Assembly: GCA_949775045.1 (NCBI GenBank)
Contig: OX459102.1
Location: forward strand, 7,463,073 to 7,527,072
Source of the DNA: Metridium senile
Taxonomy: Eukaryota > Cnidaria > Anthozoa > Actiniaria > Metridiidae
Length of the DNA stretch: 64,000 nt
Reading direction: 5' to 3'
Under the pieces are notes generated by a model. It searched no databases. It had not been told where the DNA came from and was given only the letters and a program-made list of their open reading frames with translations. The number at the start of each line of letters is the position of its first letter. Positions within the stretch are counted from its first letter, which is position 1. This document shows positions 1-34,580 of this stretch, one piece after another. Position numbers and translations under genes: made by a program.

Positions 1-21681
<21,681 letters not shown>

Positions 21682-23055
21682 ATCAGGATCTCTAAAGATA
21701 ACAGTTTATCATAGAAAAACCACGTGTTTTACATAAGTAATAAAATGAAATTTGTAACATCTTAAAACATATTGACTTAACTTTACTGACGTTTCGAGCT
21801 AGCTGGCTAGCCTCGTGTTCACGTTGGAGCACAATAGAGTTTTCTTCACATGTATGAAAGGCTAGCCAGTCAAGAACAAAATATTTTGTCTCCATATTTC
21901 GATTCGGTGTATCTAGAGCGGGATTTATAGCCAAAATAATTGCAACGCCACTAGCAAATTGGGAAATTCAATTTGATTTTTTCTGATCCGTGACTCAAAT
22001 TTGGAGGCGGAGCTTACATTAAATTACCAATGTCTGGACGAGTTAATGTAGACAGACCACAAAAGACAAAACTTCTACCGATAAAGTTGGAGGTAGCTAT
22101 GCATACATTTTGTCTTTAATAGCCGGTTCCCGAGATATGCTTGATTGGCTATATGTACATGTACAAAGGAATCAAAATGAGGCTATGTGGAAATACTCTA
22201 TTTTCACGTTGTCTATCACCGCTGTACTATTTTCAAAATGGCGCATTTGCACAGACTTAGCCTCGATTTGATGCCAAAATATTCACAAATCCCGTAGAAA
22301 AGCACGAAAAAATGTTATCGCTAAACAACAGAAAATACATGTTAAATTACTCTGACTTTAGTCTTTTCCTGTGCAAATACGCATTTGTCAATAGTACAGC
22401 GGTGCTATAGATAACATGAACTACAATGGAGCTTCCTAAACAAATTGGAGTCACTTGATTGATTAAGCTCGAAGAATTTACAAGAACATATGATTTGATC
22501 TTATCAAAATAGACAGTTTTTTCATTCTGATAATTTTTTGCCTATGTTATAAAAGCAATGGCCAATGCTTTAGCTGTGCATACATCTATTTATGGATGCA
22601 CTTGGATAGTTGGGATAGCAAGAAGGTTGCGTAAGAGTTGCTCGAGACGAAGTCGAGTGTCTGCCAACTATGCGCGTGCATCCATATAAAAAGATTTACG
22701 CACGCTAAGCATTTTTAATGCATAAACCTGGTCTATTTCTCAGGCATTCAGTGTTATGCACATAGCCTCGTTTTGATTCCATTTTAAGCGACAAATCTCG
22801 AAAGTTAGCCATTAGAGGGGTTTCATTAAAGCGAGATCGGTAAGGGTGCTTTTAATTAAATATATTAACCTTAACTTGGGATTGGGCAAATTATTAATAT
22901 TCTAAAATTCATTTAAGAAAATAACCTTATTGTGCGAGTATTTTAACAAATTAATTTTTTCTTAAAAAACTGTAAACATATCTTTAAAAATACGTTTAAA
23001 TCGTTATCTTAATGAGAGTTTGTTATACACATAGCCTCGTTTTGATTCCATTTTA

Positions 23056-23321
23056 AGGTTACGGTCCACGTTCGCGGTGTGCTTTCACATGCTCTCAGTT
23101 AAAAGTTTGTTAACCGCGTCATTTTACTTCAGAAATGACGGCGAAGTAGTAGGAACGTTTGGACTTATACTTTTTTTAATGAAAGCGCTCGATTTTGAGG
23201 TTTTACGTGAAGCATTGGTTAAAGATATTCTTTTTCTTAAAAAAACTTACATAGTCTTATTCTCTGTTATATAAGCTTTAAAATAATACTGAGAGCACCC
23301 CGCGAACGTGGACCGTAACCT
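23056..23321. mobile_element. MITE with TTA target duplication
   Basis: The ends AGGTTACGGTCCACGTTCGC and its inverse GCGAACGTGGACCGTAACCT are perfect. TTA is found on both sides (23053-23055 and 23322-23324). A paralogous copy of the flanking DNA without the element is at 22780-22800 (GATTCCATTTTAAGCGACAA). Three-base TTA/TAA duplications are typical of PIF/Harbinger-type elements. A short frame inside (23077-23274) has no recognisable product. Confidence 0.88.
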
Positions 23322-23929
23322 TTAGCGATAAATCTCAAAATTTGAGTGGATTCCATTATTAAAGCGAGGCTGGTTTTTATTAAATATATTAATCTTGGGA
23401 TTGGGCAAATTATTAAAATTCATTAAAGAAAATAACCTCTAAAAAAAAACCTTTAAAAATGTTTTGCGAGTATTTTAGATTATAAGTATTTTAACATATA
23501 AAAAAAACAATAAAAAATATAAACATAACTTTTAAAAATAGTTTTGAAATGTTATCTTTATAAAAGTTTGTTTTTATGTATACTTCATGTAATTGTTTAA
23601 TAATGATACCGCAACGCAACGCAGCTTAACATTTGAAGCAAAGATTTTGTACCAATATTCAGGGTCGTGAGGCGGGGTACGAGGGACGTTTTCTCGTGAT
23701 TGATTCCGATTGTTTAACTCAAAATATTGATCCCTGATCCTAAAAGCTCGCGTATTTTTCCACAAAAAATGTTCTGATCCCTGAATTTTCTAATATGATC
23801 CCATTCCCTTTTCTGTGATCCCTGATGCCACATCCCTCGTCACGAACCTGCAATATTTGTATTCACGTATGCAACTAAAAGTAATTTTAAAATAAAACTA
23901 GAATAAATATTATATATTATTGATGGAAA

Positions 23930-24310
23930 CTATAGCGAGTAAACTAGTATAGGCTGTGTTGGTGTTTGAAATAAACGATAGGTAATAGAATGAAATTTGT
24001 AACACCGTAAAAATAGAAATAGAAACTAGCGAGTAAACTAGTATAGGCTGCGTCGGTGTTTGATATAAACGATAGGTAATAGAATGAAATTTGTAACACC
24101 GTAAAAAATAGAAATAGAAACTAGCGAGTAAACTAGTATAGGCTGCGTCGGTGTTTGATATAAACGATAGGTAATAGAATGAAGTTGTAACACCGTAAAA
24201 AATGTTGACTTAATTTAACTGACGTTTCGAGCTTTAGCCCTTCGTCGGACGTACTCCGACGGAGGGCTAAAGCTCGAAACGTCAGTAAAGTTAAGTCAAT
24301 ATGTTTTAAG
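23930..24310. repeat. 90-bp tandem repeat ending in a GCTCGAAACGTCAG foldback
   Basis: GCGAGTAAACTAGTATAGGC recurs at about 23937, 24029 and 24123 together with GATAGGTAATAGAATGAAATT and AACACCGTAAAAA. It is followed by a hairpin whose arms are GACGTTTCGAGCTTTAGCCC and its inverse. Further members lie at 26545-26760 and, inverted, 35370-35625. Confidence 0.8.
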
Positions 24311-25244
24311 ATGTTACAAATTTCATTTTATTACTTATGTAAAATTCAGATTTATTGGTGATATTTTGACGACATACGAGCCAGTTAAAAAAATTATCAA
24401 ATCCGCTCACAATTATGTTGGAGTCACCTTAATGTATGTGAATTAGTCAAACAGGGTAGGTTTTTGATTATTTATTTATCGAAAGAACGCGAAGGTAAAG
24501 TGACTCGGTTTTGTCGATTTCTCCAAATCGCGAGATTAAAGTGTCGCGAAATTGAAGTGTAATAACTTAGGTAAGGTCTATTTAAGCAGCGGCTACGAGA
24601 AGGACGATAACCACCATATTAGCCCTCTCTATAGGCTACTCTATATACTTCTTTTCCCAGTCCCAGTTCCTCTTCGTCTCTTCATAAAACAGGAAGCCCT
24701 AAAGTTAAAAAAAGGAGTTTCCTGCGGAGGTCTACATACTTCTCGCTAGTTTCAAGGAAAACATCGCTCGAAATTACACTCAAACCTGCACGTATCAGAA
24801 ATAACGTATGCAATCTTGAAAACAATGCCATCACCATATATGGTATTGTAGGTGAGAAGTAACAAAAAACTTTGATTAGCGCGCGAGATTTTCTTAAAAC
24901 AAGTAGGTTAGTTTGTAAGTAAGTAAGCAAATTAATTCGGTTAGTATTTATACTTAAGAAAGCAAGCAAGCTAAAGCAAGCAATTTAGAAAGCGCGGTAA
25001 TTAGTAAATCAGTGAGTTTCACACATTTCTAGTAAAATTACCACCTTATTTTGCCGTTATTTTTGTTTCCATAGAAAAAAACATTGAACAATCAAACAGG
25101 CGAAACAATCAAACAAGACTACCAAGTGTTTGCCAAAGTAAGTTTCTTTAATTTAACAAATTCCTTGTTAGAATTATTTGATTTATATTTTTTCTTAAAT
25201 TTTCAATATCATATTGTAATATATAATGAAATTTGTAACACCGT

Positions 25245-25365
25245 AAACAATGTTGACTTGACTTTATTGAATTTTCGAGCTTTAGCCCTTCGTCCTTTTT
25301 TACTACGACGAAGGGTTAAAGCTCGAAACGTCAATAAAGTCAAGTCAACATTTTTACGGTGAGAT
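25245..25365. repeat. Hairpin of the GCTCGAAACGTCAG repeat family
   Basis: The left arm TTCGAGCTTTAGCCCTTCGT pairs with the right arm ACGAAGGGTTAAAGCTCGAA around a short spacer; outer arms (GTTGACTTGACTTTATTGA / TCAATAAAGTCAAGTCAAC) extend it. It repeats the motif seen at 24220-24290. Confidence 0.8.
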
Positions 25366-27735
25366 TTTTACAGAATATTCCAGTTTCATGTTATCTAGCA
25401 ACGCTGCACAATTTCACTTAAGGTACATTTGCACAGGGATAATCTCGATTCGGATTGAATTTAAATATATTTTACCTTACGTGGACAACGTTAATGACAT
25501 TGACTGTATATAATATTTATTTCTCAATGATCCTTACTGGCATGGTGTTTCTTATTTCAATTTGGCATAAAATATGTTTTGCTCAGACTAAACCTATTGT
25601 AAAAAACTAAAGGCAATAAAATGAAATGTGTAACACCGTTAAAAAAGTTAACTTAACGTTACTATAAAATTAAGTAAATTTAAGTTAAATTAAATTGTTA
25701 CAAACTAAGAATTTCATTGTATTACCTATTGTTTATATGATCATACACCGACGCAGCCTATATATGCTGCATGTAGTTTTGTAAAGGCTTTTAATTCCTT
25801 TAATTTGGTTTTAACAATATTTTGCTAGGCTTTTCTTATGCTTCAAGTCTTGCATCTAAAAAAAATATATATATATATATTTCTTATTCTCTATATTTCT
25901 AATGTGACAAAAATGATTTTTTTAAATTTGATTTATAGCTTTCTTTGCTGGAACAATTAAAATGCATTTTTTGGTTAACAGATGTCTTGATCTCATAGCT
26001 CAAATTGATTTATTTAAATATTTTGAAAAACAACTGAAATGTCTTGTCGACCTTTTCTTAAGAGGCATGACATTTTGTCTGATTCGCGATGGTACCCCGG
26101 CTGTACAAAGATTTCATTACTAGTTCCAATAATCCTTTTAACAAGATTTAAATTGACATTGACTTCATACAAACGTTTGACATTAGATACGATGGGACCC
26201 ACAGATTGTATAAAACCAATCATTTATTAATTTGTACATCTATTTTGATGACGTTCCCCGCTAGCTAGGCCATCAATCATCGGTTCGTCCACTTGTACGT
26301 GCTCTCGTTCCTCTTTAAAACCTATTCATTATCTCCAGCACTACTGCTTTGACAATTAAAAATACAAAATAAACCGCTACAATTGAGACCCTATTCAGCG
26401 CATTGAGGGCTTGCGAAATGCACAAGAACTGTTAATTAAATTATTCTGACTTCCACGAAACGAAAACAAATCAAGGCATGTGATGAGAAGATGTGGAGAA
26501 TGACAAATCCCATCACGTACAGAAACAGCTGTTAATATTAATGGAAACTAGCGAGTAAAATAATATAGTCTGCGTCAGTGTTTGATATAAACGATAGGTA
26601 ATAGAATGAAATTTGTAACACCGTAAAAAATAGAAATAGAAACTAGTGAGTAAACTAGTATAGGCTGCGTCGGTGTTTGATATAAACGACAAATATTATA
26701 ATAAAATTTATAACACCGTAAAAAGGGCTAAAGCTCGAAATGTCAGTAAAGTTTAGTCAACATTTTTTACTGTCAGTTACAAACTTCATTATATAACCTA
26801 TTGCTGTTATATTATAGTTATATAAAAATACTTTTAAACAATGAGCTCCCAATGATCCATTGTAAGGCATCATGGAACACAAATGTTTCATCTACTTTGA
26901 ACTCCGATAAGTTGCTCCTATTTTCCGAATGTTATTAAACTATACATTTTCTGAAAGGATATCTCACAAGGATTACGTTTATCATGGTGTTCTTGTCATT
27001 TTATTTTTGATAAACAGATTCATATTTAAACATTTGTCGTTGCGAAACATGTGAGCTATTGTCCCTCATTTTTACGTCCATACGTCTAGTAATTTTTGCT
27101 TCACCGCATTTCGCTTATAATAATAATGCCTTTATTTTACACTTCGCTTAGATATTATTTTGTTTAAAGGAAGGGAATAATATAACAAGAGTGTTGGAAC
27201 TTAGAGAACCTAAAGTTAATAATCGAGCTAAGTTTCCATTGGTATATATAGATAACTGAAAATTATATTAAATACGGAGCATTTAAAGCATGACATTTAC
27301 GTCATATCTAATAGATGCAACATGAATGCCATAGTTATGCCATATCTAACATATGCTTATGTTGAACTACAAAACGGTGTCTGTTTTTTTAAAACATTTG
27401 CATATAACTGTCGGCGTGTGGTTAAAAGCAGAGTTAGCTATCGCTCTTCTAAAAAAAGTCTCCCAAAGCTACTTGAACTGTGATATGGTAAATAATAATA
27501 AGAGGTCATATTTTCTGTGTTCCTGTCGGAAACTTTGAATATAGCTAGTTGTGGGAACTCTGTAAAGGGAAGATTGAACAACATTTTTTCTTCATGCTTT
27601 TGAATGGTGTAACTCATATCGAGAAAGCTACCAAACGTTTGTGTTGTTTTGATCTCCGCTCGGTCGTTGCCCATATATGGAAATAATTAATTCCATATTT
27701 GGAAAGCCTGACCTTGGCAATATTTGTTTTTCAAA

Positions 27736-28557
27736 ATGGCGGCTAAAACTCGTTCTGGCCGTGTCGTTAAAAGGCCAAAAAGAGATGATTTTACTGATCT
27801 TGCTGATGTGGTAAAGCTATGTGCTGACGAAGAAAAACAAAGAAAAACTGAAGAAAAGAAACTGTGGTTTGTAGAAGAATTAATTGATCAAAATGGCGAT
27901 CAAGTCCTCGTGAAGTGGAAAGATTATGGAGAGGAATTCAACTCGTGGGTCTCCCTCACAACGAATCCAGAATTGGCTAGTTACCTTGAGATAAATGTTG
28001 GAAATCCCGACAGCAGTGTAGTGGCAAAACGCGATCTGCCACCGCTCAGTCAAGAGGAAAATGAATTGTGGCTTGTCAAACATGCCGTGTTTGACGAGCT
28101 ACAATTCCGCCGAACTCCCGAGAATGATGCAGGTCTTTCTCGTAGAGTACAAGTGAAAGTTCCTTTCACAAAAAGAGCCTTTTCGACTCTTTTTGGGAGA
28201 GGAGTTTTCCCTCTTGCTGAGGAACGAAAACTTGATTTTTCAGGAACCCAAAACATCAAGTTTTCGTGCACTGCTGCCGAGATTGCTTCGGTCTTCGGAA
28301 CCGAGGCATTTACGCGCCAATTTGCTGATTCGAGTACCATCTGTGAGGCGGACCCGTGCTCTAAAGTGTATGTATCTTGGGGATATGAATTAAGGGTCAA
28401 CTACGACCACAGTTCATGTCCCCGATGTACATATTATTCAGATGCCGGGGAGCAAGATCGACCCAGCACGTGCAGCCCAACCAAGGTCAAAATGCCACCC
28501 ATTTCTTACTTGGAGCTGAGTTTCAAAAAACGAAGGCGAAACTTACTGCAGCAGTAA
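27736..28557 (+). CDS. Single-exon chromodomain protein (273 aa)
   Basis: ATG at 27736 (AAAATGG context); an upstream TTG in frame is not a start. Residues 1-15 are basic (AAKTRSGRVVKRPKRDD). Residues about 43-75 form a chromodomain core: LWFVEELIDQNGDQVLVKWK, then DYGEEFNSWV, with the aromatic residues typical of methyl-lysine cages (W/F, W, W). The C-terminal half (VKVPFTKRAFSTLFGRGVFP, SCPRCTYYSD) is unfamiliar, and the end is basic (KKRRRN), which may be a nuclear signal. No intron. AATAAA at 28708-28713. It may be a nuclear chromatin reader, a retrogene, or an exapted transposon gene; function unknown. Confidence 0.65.
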   Translation: MAAKTRSGRVVKRPKRDDFTDLADVVKLCADEEKQRKTEEKKLWFVEELIDQNGDQVLVKWKDYGEEFNSWVSLTTNPELASYLEINVGNPDSSVVAKRDLPPLSQEENELWLVKHAVFDELQFRRTPENDAGLSRRVQVKVPFTKRAFSTLFGRGVFPLAEERKLDFSGTQNIKFSCTAAEIASVFGTEAFTRQFADSSTICEADPCSKVYVSWGYELRVNYDHSSCPRCTYYSDAGEQDRPSTCSPTKVKMPPISYLELSFKKRRRNLLQQ

Positions 28558-28970
28558 TGGTCAGTAATTCAATATACAAAACAACGGTTCTTCTAAGAAC
28601 CACCCACATTTATAAAAGTGAATGGTTTGATGCTTATATAAACAAAATTCAAACATACAATGTATTCTTTCTTTGTCCCTCTCCCACTTTCTCTCCCCCT
28701 CTTTAATAATAAAATATATATCAATATAAAATATATAAATAAATAAAGTCATATTATTATAATTATAATCCAATTGTAACTATACTATTATATTATTGTA
28801 ATTAATAATCAACTTGTCTCAAGAGACAAGCGCATTTGGGCATTTTGGAAAATGTGCTTTATAAATAAAGTTATTATTATTATTTAGTCTTTCATTCTTC
28901 TGATATGATATTTTCAACATGTACACTTTGTAATAGATAGTATTTACAGTATTTTCTCCAGACCTTGAAC

Positions 28971-29295
28971 ATGGGCAACCTGAACTCTTTTAAAACTTCT
29001 CTGAAACAATACTACTATAACTCATTAGAACTGTATGACCCTGACAATCCTCGCACTTTCAAATCTATATGTATCAAATGTAATTCAGTCCGCAGTCTAG
29101 CCTTACCTGTGTCATGTTGCCAATAATTTTCCATGCTTGTAAATAGTTTTCTTATAGTTTTATACTCTGGGCCCACGGTAATTGGCTAACGCTGTTGTGG
29201 GTACCCTACCATGTTATTATTGATTTTCTTTGTGATGTAATTTTGTTTTCTGTTATTGTATATTATTAAGGCGAAGCTAATAAAATAAAAAATAA
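28971..29295 (+). mobile_element. LINE 3' end (CR1/L2-like)
   Basis: Frame 28971-29126 reads NLNSFKTSLKQYYYNSLELY, then DPDNPRTFKSICIKCNSVRS and LPVSCCQ, the C-terminal signature of L2/CR1-type LINE proteins. The 3' UTR follows (CCCACGGTAATTGGCTAACG) to an A-rich end. 5'-truncated, dead copy. Confidence 0.75.
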
Positions 29296-30459
29296 ACTAA
29301 TAATTAATAACTATGCAAATACTAATTAATTTCATTGATTCATCAAAATGTTACTTTAATACAGTTTATTCCAGTGGATGTACTGCGAAAATAACTTTTT
29401 AAAGATCTGTGCCTTTTTTGCCACTTTTGGTAGTTTGGACTTGGGAATGTTTGGACTTGGATATTTTAACAGAATAAATTGAAATATCGGTGCATTTACC
29501 TTAGCACTTGAAGAAAAAACTTGAACAAATTAGTGTCAAACGAAAAGAGAAGATTGGAGAAAAATTAAGGCATTACAAAAAAGGCCTTGAATCAAAACTG
29601 CCCATTTTTATCAGCTTGCTGTAGATATTTTCTGAACTTGAAAATTGAAAACAAAACCGACCCTTTCAAACAGTTTTTTTGCTTTGAGTTTCGATTGTGA
29701 AAACGAATATATAATTATAAAGATTGCAAAAAAGATATCTCTGCCGTTCATTCCCAGGACCTTTTCCCTTCGCGTTTTGTTGGGACGGGAAATGGAAAAT
29801 TTCGAGCTTTAAGCCATTGGACGAGATACTGTTTTATTGAATCAAAGCCAGGTCAAGGGTTAAATTAGATAAACAACTTAAAATATCTTATATCTTATAC
29901 AAATATGCTTACAGTCTTATTTTTTTAAATATATATATATATATTTTTTGTTTTTATTTTCTACACAATATATAGCCTCCTGCGCATGCGCTCTTAGTGT
30001 CCTTTATTCGCAGTCGGCTACATAATATATGACTTACAAATTGATTATATATATGCTTGATTTTTTATACTCAGTATCTCTCTTAGTTTAACTTTGTGTT
30101 TTAGTTCCTCTGCTAGTTTTTATTTTATTTTATTAATAATTAACACATATACACACAAAATTTACAATTGAGGAATGTCACAATAAATGTGACACACGCG
30201 GATATTTATAACTAATAACAGAGAAAAAAATACACAAACAATTTACAATTTAAGAGTGACGCAATAAATGCGACACACGAGAAGACAATGATTCATATTA
30301 TTTACTTTTATTTTGAAATATATTAACTAAATTTTAATATCCTTCTAATTTAAACTACACACACACAGTCACAAAGCAATAAAAAAAACATTTACATAAG
30401 AAAAACGGAAAAAGAAAAGAGAAGAGAAGAGCTCAGCTAGTTAATACTATAATCATATG

Positions 30460-30541
30460 CAGATACATGAGAAAAATATCATATGCCCTTGGCGGGAATT
30501 GATCATGAAGGGCATATGATATTTTTCTCATGTGTCTGTAT
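30460..30541. repeat. Hairpin with about 29-bp arms
   Basis: The left arm ATGAGAAAAATATCATATGC pairs with the right arm GCATATGATATTTTTCTCAT around a spacer of under 30 bases. It lies about 500 bp beyond the CniFL stop codon. Could be a small foldback element or a 3' processing structure. Confidence 0.7.
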
Positions 30542-31053
30542 TTCACATCCTGGACAGTCCACAAATGACGTTATAAAAATCTAGTGACACATACGACATT
30601 TTTAAAAATCCTGAACTCGAAATTATAATTACGGGTGAAAACAAATACAAGTTTCTTTAATGACTGGACAAGAACATATTTGCATAAAGTCCTAATTATA
30701 TTAATGTTTGTTCGAAAGAATTTCGCTAACATTTCTATTTGTAATTAAATATGTCAGTTCTAAAGTTTTTGCTTTGTTTATCGCTTGTGAATTCTGAAGT
30801 TTAATTCCACAAACTTCAAAACTGAATTACTTTTTAGTGCAAAGTTATTTCGCCAAATGGAGCTTTGGATTGGAAACTTTTTTACTTTTTGCGCGACACC
30901 GCATTGCAGATATACTAGGGCTCAGTGCTAACAAGTTTTGTGGTTTGACGTGCAGGCTCGGTTACAAAAGATTTACTTAGATAGATGTGATAACTATATC
31001 TGAAAATATAAATCAACTTATCTATAATTATACAACTGCAGATGGAACATTTT

Positions 31054-33151
31054 TTAAAGAAATTGTTGTGCACGTAGTTTCATCTCAGTTGTTTTTAAAG
31101 AATGAGCGACCTTATATCTATCCCAACAGATGCCTTTGCCGTCTTTATTGTTTCCAACATATTTACCATTTAGATTAGATTGATAACAACTTTTATACCA
31201 CCAGGCACCGGTAAAGCGAACAGCACAATAACGACGACTGTCCTTATCGTTATCTCTATCTTTTGTACTAAAGGCCATGTTGTTATGAAGTGCTAGAGCG
31301 CCCCCAGCAGTACCTGAATACGAGCCTACCCTCAGTCTGTACTTGTCTGATTCATCACCAACTCTAAAATTGCCATATTTGGCATGAATCTTAGTTCCAT
31401 CCCAGTCCCCCAGATCGACAAGAAGGCTCACGGCTGTTCTTGCTGTCAATCGATGGATGTGGGCATTACCCAACCAAAACTCGCCATTCAGGTTTCCAAA
31501 ACCTGTTTTGTAGTCTTGCCAGACGCGATAAAAATCTACTGATCCGTCTTTTCTTCTTTGGAACACTGTCCACCCCCCACCGTCAGTTTTCATGTCCCAG
31601 TAGACTTGAAAGGGGCCTTGGTCGTCAGGTTTTACTGTGTACACACCATCACGTCTCTCTCCTTTGTTGTATATATCTGAACAGTCTGTAGCATAACGTA
31701 CTTTCAAAGTTGTTTTGCTGTTTATCTTAGATACCTGAGCACTTGTAGCAGTGCATACATACACACCTGCATCTGTTTTTTTGAAGTTTCTCAGAATCAA
31801 AGAACCGTGTTTTATTTCATATCTACCAGCAGGAAGAACGCCATTATCTTTTCTCCAGCTGATGACTGGCAAAGGGTCACCGTTAGCAGTGCAATTTAAC
31901 ATAACCGTTGATCCCGGAGGAGAACGATAAGATAGAGGTGGGTTAGTTACAAATACCGGTGATGGGACGATAATAACAATGGACCATTTTGTCACAGATC
32001 CAAGAAGATTCTCTGCTTTACAAAAATATGTTCCAGAATCATCTTTCTTGGGTGCCAACAAGGTCAGCTGTTCATCCTTGATAACAGTACGATTAGTTGG
32101 CAATGAACCAGTAGCCTTGGACCACGTGACCCTGGGTTTAGGATGGCCTGTCACGTGACATACAGGTAGAGTAATGTCACTTCCTGTTTTTGTGTAGATT
32201 GGTCCACTCTTCAAGGCCAGTCTTGGTGGAAAGTTTACCTCGATTGTAGCTTTGGTTTGTGTTTTACCCAGAATGTTCGATGCCATACACTCATAGATCC
32301 CTGATTCATCTGGCGTGACTTTCTTAATCTCGAGTTTTCCACTTCTATCAACTGTCGTTCTGTTTGTTGCTAAGGAACCGCTGACTTTACTCCACATAAC
32401 GAGAGGTCGTGGATAACCACTTGCAGAACAATGCAATATGGCGGGCTTGCTTTCATTGACGATCAAATGAGGAGGTGAAATCAATACAGATGGAGCTGCC
32501 AATGACGGCCCAGGATCTCCCTTCGGTCCCGGCATACCTCGGGGACCAGGTTTTCCATTCATCCCAGGATTTCCTTTAAAACCACGTGGTCCACGTTTTC
32601 CTCTCCTTCCCGATATGCCCTTTGGTCCTGTTGGTCCTTTCTTTCCAGGCGGTCCACGAGGTCCGCGAGGGACTGGGATTGCAACCCAATATTTGAATCC
32701 TTGCTGTGCTGATATGGCCTTTCGAACTTCTTGGTATATTGTCTGAGACATTTGTTTTCTCAATTCTCCCTTTGTTTTATTCACGAGTTCTTCCAATGAT
32801 ACATCTCTTCTTATTCTTTTTCGAAGTTTTCTTGGTAATTTACTTCGTCATGTTCTTTCTTCTGCAAACAATCTTCATCATTACAAACATGTCCAGAACC
32901 TTTTCGTTTCTCTCTTTGGGATGTTTCTCGTGACCTAGCAATGTCTTTTTCATTTCTTGACATTGTTGTACTACCATAGTCGATGGTCGCAGCAACATTC
33001 ACGTCGCTGACATGTATTGTGTTAATCTTCTCTTCAAGCTGGTTGACTCGGTCATTTAGAATCAATTCAATACGTACAAGACCTCCACAACATATCAATA
33101 AAGTTACAATACAAGTCAAGACAGTAAACTTAGAATTCTTGCTACAAGAGT
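31054..33151 (-). CDS. Cnidarian ficolin-like (CniFL-type) receptor: TM, collagen, 3 Ig, fibrinogen; one frameshift
   Basis: Open minus frame 32847-31054 encodes, in order: a basic furin-like stretch (LRKRIRRDVS), 18 Gly-X-Y collagen triplets, three Ig domains (cores LHCSASGYPRPLVMWSKV..SGIYEC; LPVCHVTGHPKPRVTWSKAT..SGTYFC; LNCTANGDPLPVISWRKD..AGVYVC) and a C-terminal fibrinogen-related domain (DGGGWTVFQRR, YRVWQDYKTGFGNLNGEFWL, AWWYKSCYQSNLNG). A second frame (33151-32811) encodes a signal-anchor helix (LTCIVTLLICCGG) and a Lys/Glu-rich stalk. The two frames join only if one base is missing near 32842. The layout matches CniFL pattern-recognition proteins known from sea anemones and corals. 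All domains lie in one exon. The first coding exon, ahead of an acceptor-like site at 33152, was not found. Confidence 0.88.
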
Positions 33152-34309
33152 CTGAGAATTTTGATTAAGGCTCATTTTTACAGCACTGTGTAATAGCTGC
33201 TTATGAGATACCAAATACTGCTTTAAAACCTTGTCTATGCTATTTATACCAGGTTGCCCTCTACAGGCTTAGACAAGTTATGTAATTAAATCCCTACACA
33301 TCGATAAAGTGCATTCTGACATGTTTTACTGTTGACATAGGGTCACTACTTCGCATAGTGATCACTGGCAGAGCAATGAATGGATGGATGGGTGTATGGA
33401 TGGTTGAACGAATGGTTGGATGAATGAATGGGTGGATGGATGGTTGGATGGATAGATGGATGAATGGATAAATTGATGAATAAAATGAACAAATGGAAGA
33501 TTATTGTCGAATGGAAATAAGAAAAAAGCAACAACAACAAAACAAGGAGGTAACGAGAGCGGAAGTACAATATCAAAGGTTAATTTGAACATTTGAACTA
33601 ATCCTAGTAATTCTCAAAGGTTAATGTTTTTAGCATAAACTGCAATACTTGTTGCTAAGCATTTGGCTGCTACAAGCAAATGTTCACTACATGCACGTCT
33701 TGTCATATTAGTATCTAACTGCTTTGCCTATTATTTCATGATGGGGTTTTAAGTGTTCGTTATCCCATCCCAAAACGAAGGATAAGGTCCTAAGTCTCCT
33801 AAGAACGAGGTTGCACTTCGAAGTAACGTTTTATAGAACGCTGGAGCGTTTGGTTTGAATACTCAAAAAAATATCCGTGAAAACAGAAATATATTTTTAC
33901 AACAAGATTGGTAAACGATTCAATTGAATTCAACATCTACATCTACTTAACATCTCCACATGAAACGATTTCCAATTCACACAGTAAAAATCGCCTCCGC
34001 AATTTTAAGAGACCTAAATATCACTTTAGGCCCATAACTCAACCTCATAGGTGTAAATTTAAAAAAGTCATCAGAGAAACTTGGATTTTAAGCAATTCCG
34101 GCGAGCAGGTGTAAACGTTGTTGGTGACGGAAAAACTCATCAACATTATTTGTTCGTGTTATAATTAAAATGTCCTACAAATTATCAAATTAACACTTTA
34201 TTCTTAAATTAACTTGATTGTTCTTAGTTGATAATTTTTTAGTGTTGCAATTAAGGTTTAATCAAGGTCCACCTGTTTATCTGTATATAGCATGTATTTC
34301 AAAAAAATT

Positions 34310-34580
34310 CAAAAATCGTTGTCGCAGCCGAAGCTACAGTCCACACTCTGAAGCCTGCAAAGGTTATCGGTATTATGAACATAATTTGTGATTTATAACA
34401 CTTTTTTCAAAGAAATATCAGTGTTTCATCATCTACGACTGTAACAGTGTTATGGTCATACTACACAAACACGTCCATCCAAAATATGCTATGAATGAAT
34501 TGATAACAAAAGAAGAAATACCGACATCCTTTGCAGGGTTAGGGTGTGGACTGTAGCTTTGGCCGCGACAACGATTTTTG
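34310..34580. mobile_element. Foldback element, AAAAATCGTTGTCGC ends
   Basis: The left end CAAAAATCGTTGTCGCAGCC pairs with the right end GGCCGCGACAACGATTTTTG; next, AGCTACAGTCCACAC pairs with GTGTGGACTGTAGCT. 271 bp, no frame inside. Confidence 0.85.

Larger units (their letters stand above)
21682..27735. other. Intergenic, repeat-rich region between gene A and the chromodomain gene
   Basis: I see no convincing gene here. It holds a repeat fragment with the GACGTTTCGAGCT motif (21740-21930), an inverted pair around TCTATCACCGCTGTACTATT (22205-22420), a duplicated 22760-22960/23030-23560 segment with a nested MITE, 90-bp tandem repeats (23930-24200), foldbacks near 24220-24290 and 25250-25345, and further copies of the same family at 26540-26760. 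The remainder is AT-rich unique sequence with short spurious frames. Confidence 0.6.
28558..31053. other. Intergenic region with LINE 3' ends and a hairpin
   Basis: It contains the short tail TAAATAAAGTTATTATTATT (28860), the LINE 3' end at 28971-29295, AT-rich sequence, and a strong hairpin at 30460-30541. No gene seen. Confidence 0.6.

Noticed and set aside
25075..25140. Possible small exon between an AG and GTAAGT
   Set aside because: Flanking splice-like sites exist by chance, but the encoded residues match nothing, it lies in repeat-rich intergenic DNA after the stop of gene A, and no partner exon was found.
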